A stretch of DNA of 64,000 nt from Parvularia atlantis (lineage: Eukaryota; Opisthokonta; Rotosphaerida), in contig CALSCO010001760.1 of NCBI GenBank assembly GCA_943704415.1, forward strand, positions 1 to 64,000, read 5' to 3'. The notes beneath the pieces were generated by a model. It did no database searches. It had not been told where the DNA came from and was given only the letters and a program-made list of their open reading frames with translations. This document shows positions 1-10,030 of this stretch, one piece after another. How positions within the stretch are numbered: position 1 is the first letter of the stretch; every line of letters begins with the position of its first letter. The translations under genes and the position numbers were made by a program.

Positions 1-24
1 CCGCCCCCCCCCTCGCCAGCCACG

Positions 25-2120
25 ATGCCGCCGCAGCCGCCGCAGCACAACGAGAGCGCCGAGCTCGGCGTGGGCGAGCTGTCCCTGCCGGTGCTGGTGC
101 GCCCCCCTCCCCCCTCTACACCTGCGCCTTCACTCACTCGCGTCCAGCGGGTGAACGCCGCCGCCGCCGCCGCCGCCGCCGCCAAGCACGCGGCCGAAGG
201 CGACGCGCCGTGGCGCCGCGTATTCACGATGAAGGAGGTCGCGGCGCACAACACGGCGGCCGACTGCTGGCTCGTCGTCGACGGCAAGGTGCGCGTCGTA
301 GGCCCGGTCCGCCTGTCGCTCACGCCACCAGCAAGGTCTACGACGTGACCAAGTTCGTCAACCACCACCCGGGCGGGCAGGTGATCACGACCTGGGCCGG
401 CCGCGATGCCACCGACCCGTTCTACGCCTTCCACGAGGTACGTGCTGCTGATCGCACGCGCACACAAGCGCGCTCACGGCCGCGCGCGCAGAAATGGATC
501 CGCACGCGCATCGCGCGCTACTACATCGGCGACGTCGAGCCGTACGAGCTCTCGCCCGTCAACCGCGACTTTCGCCAGCTGTTCCGCGAGGTCTGTGCTC
601 GCACGCGATGCGCACACAATGCGGCCGAGTGACACAAACACGCACAGGTCGAGGACTCGGATCTCATGAAGACCGACCCGTGGTTCTACGTCGGCAAGGT
701 CGCCGTCGTGCTCGCGCTGTTTGCGCTCGCGTGGTACCTCGCGCTCGCGTTCGACGACTTCTACGTGGTGCGCAATGCGGGCACACGGCCGGTGCGTCCG
801 CTCAAGCTCGCGGCAGCACATGCTCTCGGCCGTTGTGCTGTTCTGGTTCTGGCACCAGTGCTCGTTCATTGGCCACGACGGCCTGCACAACGTGTACGTG
901 TGGCCTACCGCGCGCTCCGCGCTGGCTCTGAGCGCGCGCCGTCGCCGCCAGCGTGTTCCGCTCGCAAAAGCCCGCGCACCTGTTCTCGCTCTTGTTCTCC
1001 AATCTCGGCAACGGTATTTCGGCCGCGTGGTGGAAGTACACGCACAACCAGCACCACATGGTCCCGAACGAGTACGAGCGCGACCCGGACATCATGCACC
1101 TGCCCATCTTTGCCATGACCAGCCGCGGTGCGCCTCGCGATCGCCGCTTGGCGCAGCGCATGCTCACGCACCGTGCAGCCCTCGCCAAGGTCGGCCTGAG
1201 CTGGGTGGAGAAGGCGCTGCTCGCGCACCAGCACCTGACCTTCATCCCGATCATGGCCGTCGCGCGCGTCAACCTCTACTTCCAGACGTTCTACCTGCTC
1301 TTCTTCCGCAAGGTGCTCTCGCGTGCTGCCGCGCGGTCGGACGCCGCGCTTGACGCGCACACGCGCGCTCACCAGGTCGAGAAGATGCCGTGGCAAAAGT
1401 GGAACCTGGGCGAGCCGCTGTACCGCGCCGAGGTTGCCGCGACGCTCGTGTTCTGGGCGTGGTATTTGGCACTGCTGTTCATGCTGCCGCCGGGCCACCG
1501 GCTGATGTACTTTGTGCGTGCGGCCTGCACAGCGCGCGCGCGCGTATGGGCGGGGCTGACGCGGCCCGTCGCAGTGCGTGTCCAACATGCTCATGGGCTT
1601 GCTGCACCTGCAGATCTCGCTCAACCACTGGGCCATGGACAAATTCCAGAAGGACGAGAACTACGACGAGCTGCTCGAGTTTTCGCGCACGCAGCTGATC
1701 ACCTCGCGGTGCGCGCCTTGGCCCGCGCCGCGAACGCCGGCGGGTGCCTGACCAGGCGCGCCACCAGCAACATCGAGGCCAACTGGATGAACCACTGGTT
1801 CTACGGCGGCCTCGAGTTCCAGGTCGAGCACCACCTCTTCCCGCGCATGCCGCGGTGCGCGCCGCGCGTGCACGACGCCGCTGCGCCCGCTCACGGCCGC
1901 CGACGCGCGTCGACAAGCAGGCACAGCTTCTCCAAGGTTAAGCCGCTCGTGATGGCCTTTGCCAAGCGCCACGGCATCCCGTACTCGTCGGTCGGCTTCT
2001 GGTGCGCGCGCCGCTGGGCGCCGTGCTGCGCCGGACCGCCGCTCACGACCTCATACCCCCAGGCACGCTCTGCATGACGTCCTTGCAAACTTTGCCGAGG
2101 TCGCGCACCACGTCTGGTGA
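25..2120 (+). CDS. Cytochrome b5-fused front-end fatty acid desaturase
   Basis: An ER membrane desaturase that would insert a double bond between an existing one and the carboxyl end of an acyl chain, taking electrons from its own cytochrome b5 domain. After a poly-Ala N-terminus comes the b5 domain, with the haem motif HHPGG near residue 75. The desaturase domain follows, with three histidine boxes: HDGLH (near base 880), HNQHH (near 1045) and QVEHH (near 1822). Gln as first residue of the third box is the mark of the front-end class (delta-5, -6 or -8). Hydrophobic spans lie near bases 690-770 and 1430-1510. At least eight short introns interrupt the gene; the first is about 93-147. The last exon ends in AEVAHHVW and a TGA at 2118-2120, beyond the stop of the longest open frame. 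Regioselectivity cannot be read from the sequence. It converges on the PH protein with about 40 bases between stops. Confidence 0.88.
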
Positions 2121-2161
2121 CCCTACATTTTACACTGGAGATTATATCACGCCGGCCGCGT

Positions 2162-3147
2162 TTAAGCCTTGCGGAAGAGAAAAGAGTGAATCGGCTGCTG
2201 CTGCAGCCCCCGCGCGCCACACACGCACAGTGAGCCGGCTGCGGCGCACGCGCGCGCCGCACGCACCTTGTTGTCGATCGGCGACGCCGCGTCGCCGCCA
2301 AACGCCGCGGCCAGCTGCCACCCGTTCTGCGACATCACGTTGAGCACCTCGCTCGGCGAGGCGAACCGGTCGCAGAACCTGCCGCGGGCGTGAGGCATTG
2401 CGGCGCAAGTACGGCGTCCGCGCACCACCCGCGCTCGTCCTGGAACTTCTTAGCGCCCGTCGTACCCAGCTCGGCCAGGATGTGCGGCTGCACCTCGCCG
2501 GCGACGCGCACGCCGCGCACGACAAAGACCTCGACGGTGGCGTAGCGCACGCCCTTGGCGCCCTGCGCGTTCGAGTTAGTCGCGTGCGTGCCAGTGCGCG
2601 CACATGGCAGGCCGCGTGCCTGTCGCCCGTCGCCCTGGCTCGACACGAGCGCCTTGAGGCTGTCGAGCCATCTGCGCCGGTGTGTCAGCCAGTGTCACCA
2701 TCGTGCTCGCCGCACGCACGTCTGCCACTCCTTCTCGTCGTCCGACGCGAAGACCTCGGTCGCGTGGCGCGTGGCGAGCTCGAGGACGTGCAGCTTGGTG
2801 GCGCGGGTGAGCGTGCCGGCGGGGCGCACGACGGCGTTGACGGCCGTGATGTCCTCGCCGTGCACCGTCAGCACGGGCTCGCGCGTCTCCCCGACCTTGT
2901 CGTCCTGCGCGGCGCCGTCGCGCGTTTGTTGTCGTTGTTGTCGCCGCGCGCCCTCGCCCGCACCTTGTGCACAAACAGCGTGTTGTCCTGCAGCACGCAC
3001 CATCTGCGCGCGCGCACGAACACGGTCAGCGCACACGGCCCGGTCGCGCCCGCCGCCTCGCCACGTCACACGCCACCGCTTGCGGAACGAGCGCCCGACG
3101 ACCCCGGGCTCCTCGCGCTGCAGCCAGCCGGCCCTCTCTGCCGCCAT
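2162..3147 (-). CDS. PH-domain protein
   Basis: The N-terminus reads as a pleckstrin homology domain, which would bind phosphoinositides or a protein partner at a membrane. Exon 1 starts [12 protein letters not shown] and runs to FRKR. Splicing over an intron that begins GTGGCG gives the classic [17 protein letters not shown] strand pair. Later exons give [31 protein letters not shown] and [17 protein letters not shown], the closing PH helix with its invariant Trp. The C-terminal half (about 2170-2580) includes [19 protein letters not shown] and ends [11 protein letters not shown] do not recognise it. The protein is about 230 residues in at least five exons. Its start is only 30 bases from that of the divergent hydrolase-like gene, so the two probably share a promoter. 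One internal donor appears not to be GT and could be wrong. Confidence 0.72.
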
Positions 3148-3177
3148 CGGGATGCGCGGTCCGCAGACAGGGCCGAA

Positions 3178-4099
3178 ATGTCACGTGTGCGGCCGCTCGT
3201 CCTCCTCGCGGGGCCCGTCTTCCCCGCCCGCGCGCTGGGCCTGCCGCGCCTCGCGCCGCGCGCGCTCGACCCGCCGTGGCGCGGGGACCTCGATGCGACG
3301 CTGCGAGGCGCGCCGCACGCCGCTGCGTCACGACGCCTGACCGCGCAGTCGCACAGCGATGGCCCGCACGCTCAGCGACGCCGTCCCGCCCGTGCTCGTC
3401 GCACACGGCGCCGGTGCGCTGCTCGCGCAAAAGTACATCGAGTCGCACGCGGTCAGGTGCCGTGCGTGTGCGCGCGCCCCCGTGCGTGGCTCACGCGCCC
3501 GTGCTGCAGCGCCATCGTCTTCCTCAACCCATGGACCGTCGACACCGTCGGGCGCGTGCGCCGCGACTGGGCCGCGCGCTACCCACTCGGCTGGCACAAC
3601 GCGCGGGCCGCGGGGCGCCTCGCGGCGATGCGCACGGACGCCGGTGCCGTGGGGCTCGGCTGCAGTGCGCTCGCGCTGACCTGGTACGCAGCGTTTGTGC
3701 AGGACGTCGTGCAGCCCGAGCCGGGCGTCGTGCTGCCCGCGGACGACGACGCGGCGGACGCGCTGCCGGACGCGGTGCGTGGTCGTGCGCACACGCGCGC
3801 GCCGCCGACGCTGCTCACCAACCGCACAGGTGCTCGACGCGATCGTGCGCGATCCGCCGCGCTTCGACCGCGACACGCGCCTGCCCGTGATCGTCGCGTG
3901 CTGCCCGGAGGACCCCGTCGTGACCGTGGACGACGTCGCGCAGACCATGGTCGCGTACGAGGAGGACGCGGCCGACGAGGAGCTGCACACCGCAGCCAAG
4001 GCCCTGCCGGGCGGGCACTGGCCGATGCTGGGCGGCGCCGAGACGCGCGCGGCGCTCGAGGACGTGATCGAGCGGTGGCTGCACGCGCGAGGGTTGTAA
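3178..4099 (+). CDS. Alpha/beta hydrolase-like protein with a changed nucleophile elbow
   Basis: The start [15 protein letters not shown] resembles the first strand of an alpha/beta hydrolase. The second exon has the elbow region [17 protein letters not shown], where a hydrolase would show G-x-S-x-G. Here Gly stands in place of the nucleophilic Ser. The acid and histidine regions remain: [17 protein letters not shown] near 3885-3940 and the GGHWPMLGG loop near 4012. The C-terminal helix [15 protein letters not shown] ends at a TAA. Three introns are inferred; the first would need a GC-AG border near 3308-3347, which is the weakest part of the model. The protein is about 250 residues. It could be a non-catalytic family member or use another residue. 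A bacterial RBBP9-like or lipase-like origin is possible but unproven. Confidence 0.6.
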
Positions 4100-4454
4100 T
4101 CTTGCTCAGGAGCTGCCGCGCGCTGAACAAAGAAAAAAGAAACAAGAGGCCTTCCTTCTCCCCGGCGGGCTTCGCGGGCGCGTCATGCTCCGAGAAGGCC
4201 GTCATCAACCGGAAATGGCAGCGTGATATACGGCCTCTTTCGTGTTGTCAGGTGCGGCCGCGACCCCACGAACCGCGCCCTCGCGCCCTCGCATCCCCCC
4301 GCCCGCCTACCTCGCGCCACGCGCTATGTGCGCACTGGCACGGACGGATGGATGGGTGGATGGATGGATGCACACGCCCCGTGCCCGCTGGCGACAGCGC
4401 ACAGCGCATAGCGTATCGCGCCTCACGCACTTGCGCGAATTCCAGCCCGCCAGC
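4100..4454 (+). other. Intergenic region with a short TGGA repeat
   Basis: About 355 bases between the hydrolase-like gene and the ribosomal protein gene on the same strand. It contains an A-rich patch (about 4126-4146) just after the upstream stop, which may act in 3' end formation, and a short (TGGA)n run near 4344-4369. The part close to 4454 should hold the ribosomal protein promoter. I see no coding signal. Confidence 0.5.
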
Positions 4455-4994
4455 GATGAAGTTCAACAAGGACGTGAGCTCGTCGCGCCGCAAGTCGCGC
4501 AAGGCGCACTTCACCGCGCCGTCGAGCGTGCGGCGCGTGATCATGAGCGCGCCGCTGTCGAAGGAGCTGAGGGAAAAGTACAACGTGCGTCGCGCACCGT
4601 CAGCCGTGCCTCGCCATCACACGGCCTCACCCTGTGCACGCGCGGCAGGTCCGCTCGCTCCCCGTGCGCAAGGACGACGAGGTGCAGATCGTGCGCGGCA
4701 GCAACAAGGGCAAGGACGGCAAGGTCGTGGCCGTCTACCGCAAGAAGTGGGTGCTGCACATCGACCGGGTCGTGCGCGAGAAGGCCAACGGTGCGCGCCG
4801 TCGGTCGTGCGTGTGAGGTGCTGACGCCCGCCCGCGCCACAGGCCAGTCGGTGCAGATCGGCATCCCCGCGTCCAAGGTGGTCATCACCAAGCCCAAGCT
4901 CGACAAGGACCGCCTCGCGACGCTCGCGCGCAAGAACCGCACCAAGCTCGAGAAGAAGATCAGCGAGGCCGACGTGGCCGCGAGCGCGCAGTAA
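4455..4994 (+). CDS. RPL26: 60S ribosomal protein L26 (uL24)
   Basis: A component of the large cytosolic ribosomal subunit near the exit tunnel. Three exons join to a protein of about 130 residues, normal for eukaryotic L26. Exon 1 gives [19 protein letters not shown] and ends KELREKYN. Exon 2 carries the KOW motif ([20 protein letters not shown], then [23 protein letters not shown]). Exon 3 gives [22 protein letters not shown] and a Lys-rich tail. Both introns begin GTGCG, end CAG and contain CTCAC or CTGAC upstream of the acceptor, so this well-conserved gene is a good calibration of splicing in this genome. Confidence 0.96.
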   Translation, partial: DEVQQGRELVAPQVAQGALHRAVERAARDHERAAVEGAEGKVQRASRTVSRASPSHGLTLCTRGRSARSPCARTTRCRSCAAATRARTARSWPSTARSGCCTSTGSCARRPTVRAVGRACEVLTPARATGQSVQIGIPASKVVITKPKLDKDRLATLARKNRTKLEKKISEADVAASAQ

Positions 4995-5097
4995 GCGGGC
5001 GCAGCGCGGTGTGTGTCGTGTCTCTCGCCGGCTCTGGGGGACGGTCTGTGGGTCGAAAACGCAACACAAGCTTAAGGGGACGGGAGATATGTGGTGG

Positions 5098-5150
5098 GCA
5101 GCCGGGCCAGCCGAGCCAGCCGAGCCAGCCGAGCCCGCCGAGCCAGTCGG
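5098..5150 (+). repeat. 9-bp minisatellite between convergent genes
   Basis: About five copies of a 9-base unit close to CCAGCCGAG, with small changes, lie in the 165-base gap between the uL24 stop and the stop of the SH3 membrane protein gene. It overlaps no exon in my models. Confidence 0.7.
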
Positions 5151-5159
5151 CGACCGGCC

Positions 5160-8094
5160 TCAGGCCTGGACGTACGTGCTGCGGGGCGTGCGGGCGCATC
5201 TGTCAGCATCGCCCGATGTTGCATCGGCGCGCACCTCGGCACGTAGCCCTCGCGGCCCTGAAACTTGCAAAAGTACCATTCGCCCTCCTGCCGCACGACC
5301 ACGAGCACGTCGCCCTGCTTGACCGACAGCTCCTCGTCGTTGCCGGCGCGGTAGTCGTAGAGCACCTTGATCGTGTTTGGCTGGGCACGCGCGCGCGCGC
5401 GCGCGTTCAGCTTCGATCGGCCGCGACGCCCTCAACGCACCTTGGGCGCGCTCTTGGGCGCGGGGCGCGGCGGCGGCGGCGTCTTGCTGCCCGGGGCCGC
5501 TGCGGTGGCGGCGGTGGTGGCGGCGGCAGGCGTGCTCACGTGCACGGGCACGTGTGCGGGCGCGGCCGGCGCGGGCATCGGCGACGACACGAGGCTGCTG
5601 CTCGCCGCGACGCTCGCCTGTTCGCGCGCCCGTCAGCACCGCCTTCCGCGCACGTACGCACGCGCACACGCACCTCCGAGTACGTGCTCTGCAGCGGCAC
5701 GTCGTTGCTCTTGCCGGCGCTGCTGCGGCCGAGCGACGGCATCGCGACCGCGCCGATGATCGGGTAGTCGCCTGCCGCGTCCGTGCGCGTCAGCAAGAGC
5801 AACACAGCAGCATGTGCGCACCGTTCCGGCGCTTGTACCAGACGCAGTAGAGGATGATGAGCACGATCAAGAGCACGACAAGGATCGGGATGATGATCGC
5901 GGCAATTGTGCTGCCCGGCGTGGTCTGCTCGCTTGGCGGGCCGTCGCCGCACGCGAAGCAGTAGCCGATGCCAAACGCGCCACCCGGGTTGCTGCCCTGG
6001 ACCATGCACGCGTTGTTGTTGAGCGTACAGTACGCCGTCCACCTGCGGCGACCACCGTTGCATCAGCCAGCCCGTCCACGCCATTGCGTGCCGCGCGCAC
6101 AGCGGGTCGTCCTGGTAGTTGGTCCACGCCACGCGCAGCTGGTAGCCGGTGTCGGCCACGGGCGTCGTCTTGTTGATGTTCCAGGCGTACTGACGCGCCG
6201 CGCGGAGCGTTAGCACCACACGCCGGCAGCGCCAGGCGCCTCGCGCGCACCGCGCCCGTGTTGACAACGCCGCTCGCGATCGCCTGCGGGTCAAACTGGT
6301 CGCTCAGCAGCGTCAGCGACACCTGGCTCATGAAGCCCGTGAACGCCTGCGCGCGCGCGCTCAGCGGCCACCGGCGCGGGCACGTCAGCACCAAAGACGC
6401 ACCCAGGTCACAAACTGGCCTGTGCCGCGCTGGTACGACGTGCGCCGGCCGCCGGTGGGCGCCGTCACGGTGATGGACGGGCGCGGCGCGGCCTGCACCA
6501 CGGCCGAGAAGCCGGCGGCGTTCTGGCGCACGGTCGCGGGCAGTGCGTTGCCGGATCTGTGCAGGGCGGCGGCGTGAGCAGTGGCACCGTCGCCTCGCCG
6601 CACGTCCGCGCGCGCACTGCATGAGGATGTACAGCGTCGACGACAGCACGGCGATGGGCTGGTTGAGCTGTCCCGCGGCCGACGCACACCCGCTGCGCCC
6701 CCGCGTCGTGTTGAGCAGGGGCCGCGGCGGCCCAGGCGGTCTCACGCACATGAAGCGGATCGTGCCCGTGCTTGAGCCGTCGCGCACGACGACGTAGTCG
6801 GGCGAGTTGACCGAACACGGGCCGGACTGGACCGTGCCCATGGCGAACGAGCGGAAGGTGACGGTCAGGAATAGCGCGGTGTTCGCGTTGACCGTCCAGG
6901 CGCAGCGCTGCGGGCGCGGTCATGCTCTCTGCACGAACCGCAAATGTGGCGGGCGCACCTGGTTGGCGACGTAGTTGTTCCCGCCCGTGTCGGACCGCAC
7001 GGTAAAGTTGGTCAGCGCCGTAGCCGACTGTGCCGTGAGCGTGGTCGAGGGTTGGCACGACGTCGAGTACTGCACCGAGAAGAACTGCGTCGTGCTGAGC
7101 GGCGGCAGCAGGCTCGCGGCGTAGGCCATGCGGCGGCGGTCGGCGTTGTGGTCGGTCGAGTCGTCGTACGCCCACCCCTCGCTCGTCACGGCCCAGCGGC
7201 GCCGCCCGATGGGCGTCGGCGTCGGCGTGGGCGCGTCGGTGTCGGTCGACGTGTGCGTGGCCGAGCGGGTAAAGGACGCCGTGGCCGAGCGGGTGAAGGA
7301 CGCCGTGGCCGAGCGGGTGAAGGACGCCGTGGCCGAGCGCGTGGCCGAGGCCGTGGCCGAGCGGGTGAACGAGGCCGTATAGGACGCGGTGGCCGAGGCG
7401 GTGTCGGACGCGTCCGCGGTCTGCGTGGCCGATGCGGTGGCCGACGCGGTGGGCGAGGCAGTGTACGACATGGTGTCGGTCCGGGTGAAGGACGCGGTGG
7501 GCGAGGCGGTGGCCGAGCGTGTGAATGAGGCCGTGGCCGACTGGGTGAAGGACGCGGTGGGCGAGGGCGTGAAGACGGGCGGGATTGGCCCGTCGCCGTA
7601 GAGGTTGATGCGGCACAGATCGGTGCCCGCGAGCGCGCCCGCGACGGTCCAGGTGAAGACGCCCTGGTTGGGCACGGTGCCGAGCAACGTCGTGCTGAAG
7701 ATGTAGAACAGCTGCAGTGTCGCGTCGAACGCCCACCGCTCCAGCACGACCTGCACCGTCGGGTGGTCGACCGTGTCGTTGGCCGGCGCCGACGTCCACG
7801 TGATGTTGACCGTCGCGTCCGCGCGCACGTTGCCCGTTGGCGTCGTCAGCGTGTAGTTGCCCTGGCCTGCCGCTGCGGCCGCCGTGTTATTTTCGTGGTG
7901 TTATTGTTGCAGGCCACCGCCTCACACAACGCACCGTGCGCGACGCCCGCCAGCACCGCCGTCACCACCAGCACGGCGCACGCGGCCCGTGCGAGTCCGT
8001 GCAGCGCCAGCGGCCGCGACGCCGGCCGCGAGACGGGCGCGGGAGGCATCAGAGGAGGGCGCCGCGCAACTTTCGAACTGTGACACGCGGCCAT
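5160..8094 (-). CDS. Single-pass membrane protein: KNH-like domains, Ser/Thr repeats, TM helix, cytoplasmic SH3
   Basis: The 5' exon encodes a signal peptide or anchor (HGLARAACAVLVVTAVLAGV). The ectodomain begins with a Kre9/KNH-type beta-sandwich (VNITWTSAPANDTV, then NQGVFTWTVAGALAGTDLC), a domain known in cell-wall and GPI-anchored proteins. Next is a tandem Ser/Thr tract of TASFTRSA units, probably O-glycosylated. A second KNH-like stretch follows (PSITVTAPTGGRRTSYQRG, then YAWNINKTTPVADTGYQLR). A Cys-containing juxtamembrane piece precedes one helix (STIAAIIIPILVVLLIVLII) with a basic stop-transfer YKRR. The C-terminal exons give an SH3 domain: VLYDYRAGNDEELSVKQGD, GEWYFCKF and GREGYVPR. 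The likely role is linking the wall or an adhesive coat to cytoskeletal partners. The start is either the Met at 8094 or one at 8049; the second gives a more normal signal peptide length. Confidence 0.68.
7222..7600 (-). repeat. Coding minisatellite, 24-bp unit
   Basis: Tandem copies of a 24-base unit (plus-strand core GTGGCCGAGCGGGTGAAGGA) run through the middle of the membrane SH3 gene. They encode the 8-residue repeat TASFTRSA with variants such as TASATRSA, TASPTASF and TADASDTA. Four copies near 7255-7345 are almost identical, so copy number should vary between strains. Confidence 0.88.
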
Positions 8095-9629
8095 GTTCAC
8101 ACGTGGGTCGCTCCTCGTTGGACGCGCAACGGCGACGGCCGGGCTGCTGCGCCGCGCGGCGGCCGTGCGGCTGCTGAGCGGCGGGCCGGGCGCGAATGGC
8201 GGCGGCGGCGGGCAAGGCGGCGGCGGCGGCGGCAACAGCGCGGCGATGCACGCGCGGCAGGACGCGGTGCGCGCGCGGCAGGTGTCGATCGCGGACGCGC
8301 AAGGATGACCGGCGCGTGCGAGGCAGGGAGGACGCGCGCTGCGGAAGGCCAAGCCGCGCAGGCCCACGGCGCCCGTTGCCGGCGGCGTCGCTGTCACCGT
8401 CAGCGAGAGCGGCGCGGCGGCGTCGCGGCGCGTGCCGGCCGTGGTCGAGTCAGACGACGAGGCTGTACGTTGTCACGCCGTCGCGTGCCCGTGGTCATCG
8501 CCGTGATACCGCAGACGCGTGCCGAGCGGTGCAGCGCCGTGTGCGCGGCCGAGGGCTTTGACCTCGTTTGGTTACGACGCGAGCTCGACCCGTCGTTCTA
8601 TCACGACAAGCGGCTCTTTGCCGATCAGGTGCTGCGCCGCCCGCCGCGTGTCGCCTCGCGCCCGGCCTCACACGCGCGTGCAGGCGCTGTACTCGCCCAT
8701 CCCCGACGGCGGGCACGTCTTCTTCTTCCGCGACGGCTCGCTCGTCTGCTGGCGCGGCACTGACGCGCAGATCGAGCGCTGCCTGTTCGACAGCAAGGCC
8801 GCGCAGATCCACCCGTACCCGGAGGAGCTGCAGGAGACGGAGGAGATGAACTTTTACGACAGCGTGCAGGGGTGCGTGCCCGCGACAGCGCGCCGTGCGT
8901 GAGCTGACGCGGGGCGCAACCGCAGCTCGTCGCGGCACCGCGAGCCCGGCATCATCGGCGAGGTCATCCTCGTCAGCCAAGGCGACCCGGACGAGGTCGT
9001 GCGTGAGCGCCTGGCCTTCTCCAACGGTCTGGCCGTGTCGGCCAAGCTGGCGGTGCTGGAGGAGCAGCTGGACCAGTACCTGGCGGGCAACCGGCACATC
9101 CCGAGCATCATGCAGGTGCGCCGTCTGCTGACCCGGCTCGGCGCGCACGGCTCACGCGCTGCGTGTGTGCAGAAGGGCGGCAAGCTGCCCCTGTCGCGTA
9201 AGGAAGTCTTCATGCAGATCGGCGAGCTGCTCGACTTTCGCGGCAAGCTCAACCTGCACTCGACGGTGCGCGCGCAGCGAGGCGTGCTGCGGCCGCTGAT
9301 GCCCGGCCGCAGTTGCTCGACACGCCCGACTTTTACTGGAGCGAGCCCAAGCTGGAGGAGCTGTACCGGCTGACGGCGCGCACCTTGGATGTGCCGCACC
9401 GCATCTCGATCCTCAACAAGAAGCTCGACTACGCCAACGAGCTCGTGGAGGTGCTGCGCAACCACCTGAGCGAGGGGCACTCGCTCAAGCTGGTGCGCGC
9501 GGGGCGGGGGTGGCTGCCGCCCGAACGGCTGTTGAACGCGCGTTGTAGGAGTGGATGATCATCGCGCTGATCGCGGTCGAGGTCGCCTTTGAGTTTGTGC
9601 ACTACGCCGACCGTCTCTTCATCACCTGA
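8093..9629 (+). CDS. Mitochondrial RMND1/RMD1-family (DUF155) protein
   Basis: Members of this family are inner-membrane proteins needed for mitochondrial translation or meiotic division. The N-terminus MFTRGSLLVGRATATAGLLRRAAAV is a typical mitochondrial presequence: Arg-rich, no acidic residue, Ser/Ala-rich. The DUF155 core follows over several exons: HVFFFRDGSLVCWRG, EEMNFYDSVQG, RLAFSNGLAVSAKLAVLE, GKLPLSRKEVFMQIGELLDF, LLDTPDFYWSEPKLEELY and ISILNKKLDYANELVEVLRN. It ends with the family's hallmark HLSEGHSLKLEWMIIALIAV membrane helix, after which the TGA closes at 9627-9629. Length, about 390 residues, is normal. The start codon shares two bases with that of the divergent neighbour. Confidence 0.88.
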
Positions 9630-9788
9630 GCGGCTGCCGCGCCCCGTTGTGCGTGCATTTCTGTAGCCGAGCCATGGCAATGGACAGCAGAGCGCTGAGA
9701 CGCACGACGACCCGTACACCCCAGTTGCACCCTACGAGCGCTCTAGAAGCTTCCGCTTGCCTCTCGCCGCTCACGCCGCTCGCGTGCC

Positions 9789-9996
9789 GTGCCGTGCGCC
9801 TCACGCCGCGCGCGCCCCTCGCAGCGCGCACGCCGCCACCCGTCCGCCGCCACGCCGCCGTCCAAGACGCGTCACAAGGGCGGCGCCGGGCCGGCCGCGG
9901 CGGGCAAGGCGTCCGCGGCGCCGGCGCCACCCGCACGCGATGCCGCGCCGTCCGCCGCAGCAGCAGCGACGGCAGCGGGAGGGCAGCCGGCAACGA

Positions 9997-10030
<34 letters not shown>

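Noticed and set aside
4100-4454. A separate small gene in the gap before uL24
   Set aside because: The short frames here have no recognisable protein and no good splice borders; the TGGA repeat explains one of them.
2398-4824. An 808-codon plus-strand open frame
   Set aside because: It crosses three genes on both strands, has no domain, and exists because high-GC sequence has few stops. Real exons lie in other frames.
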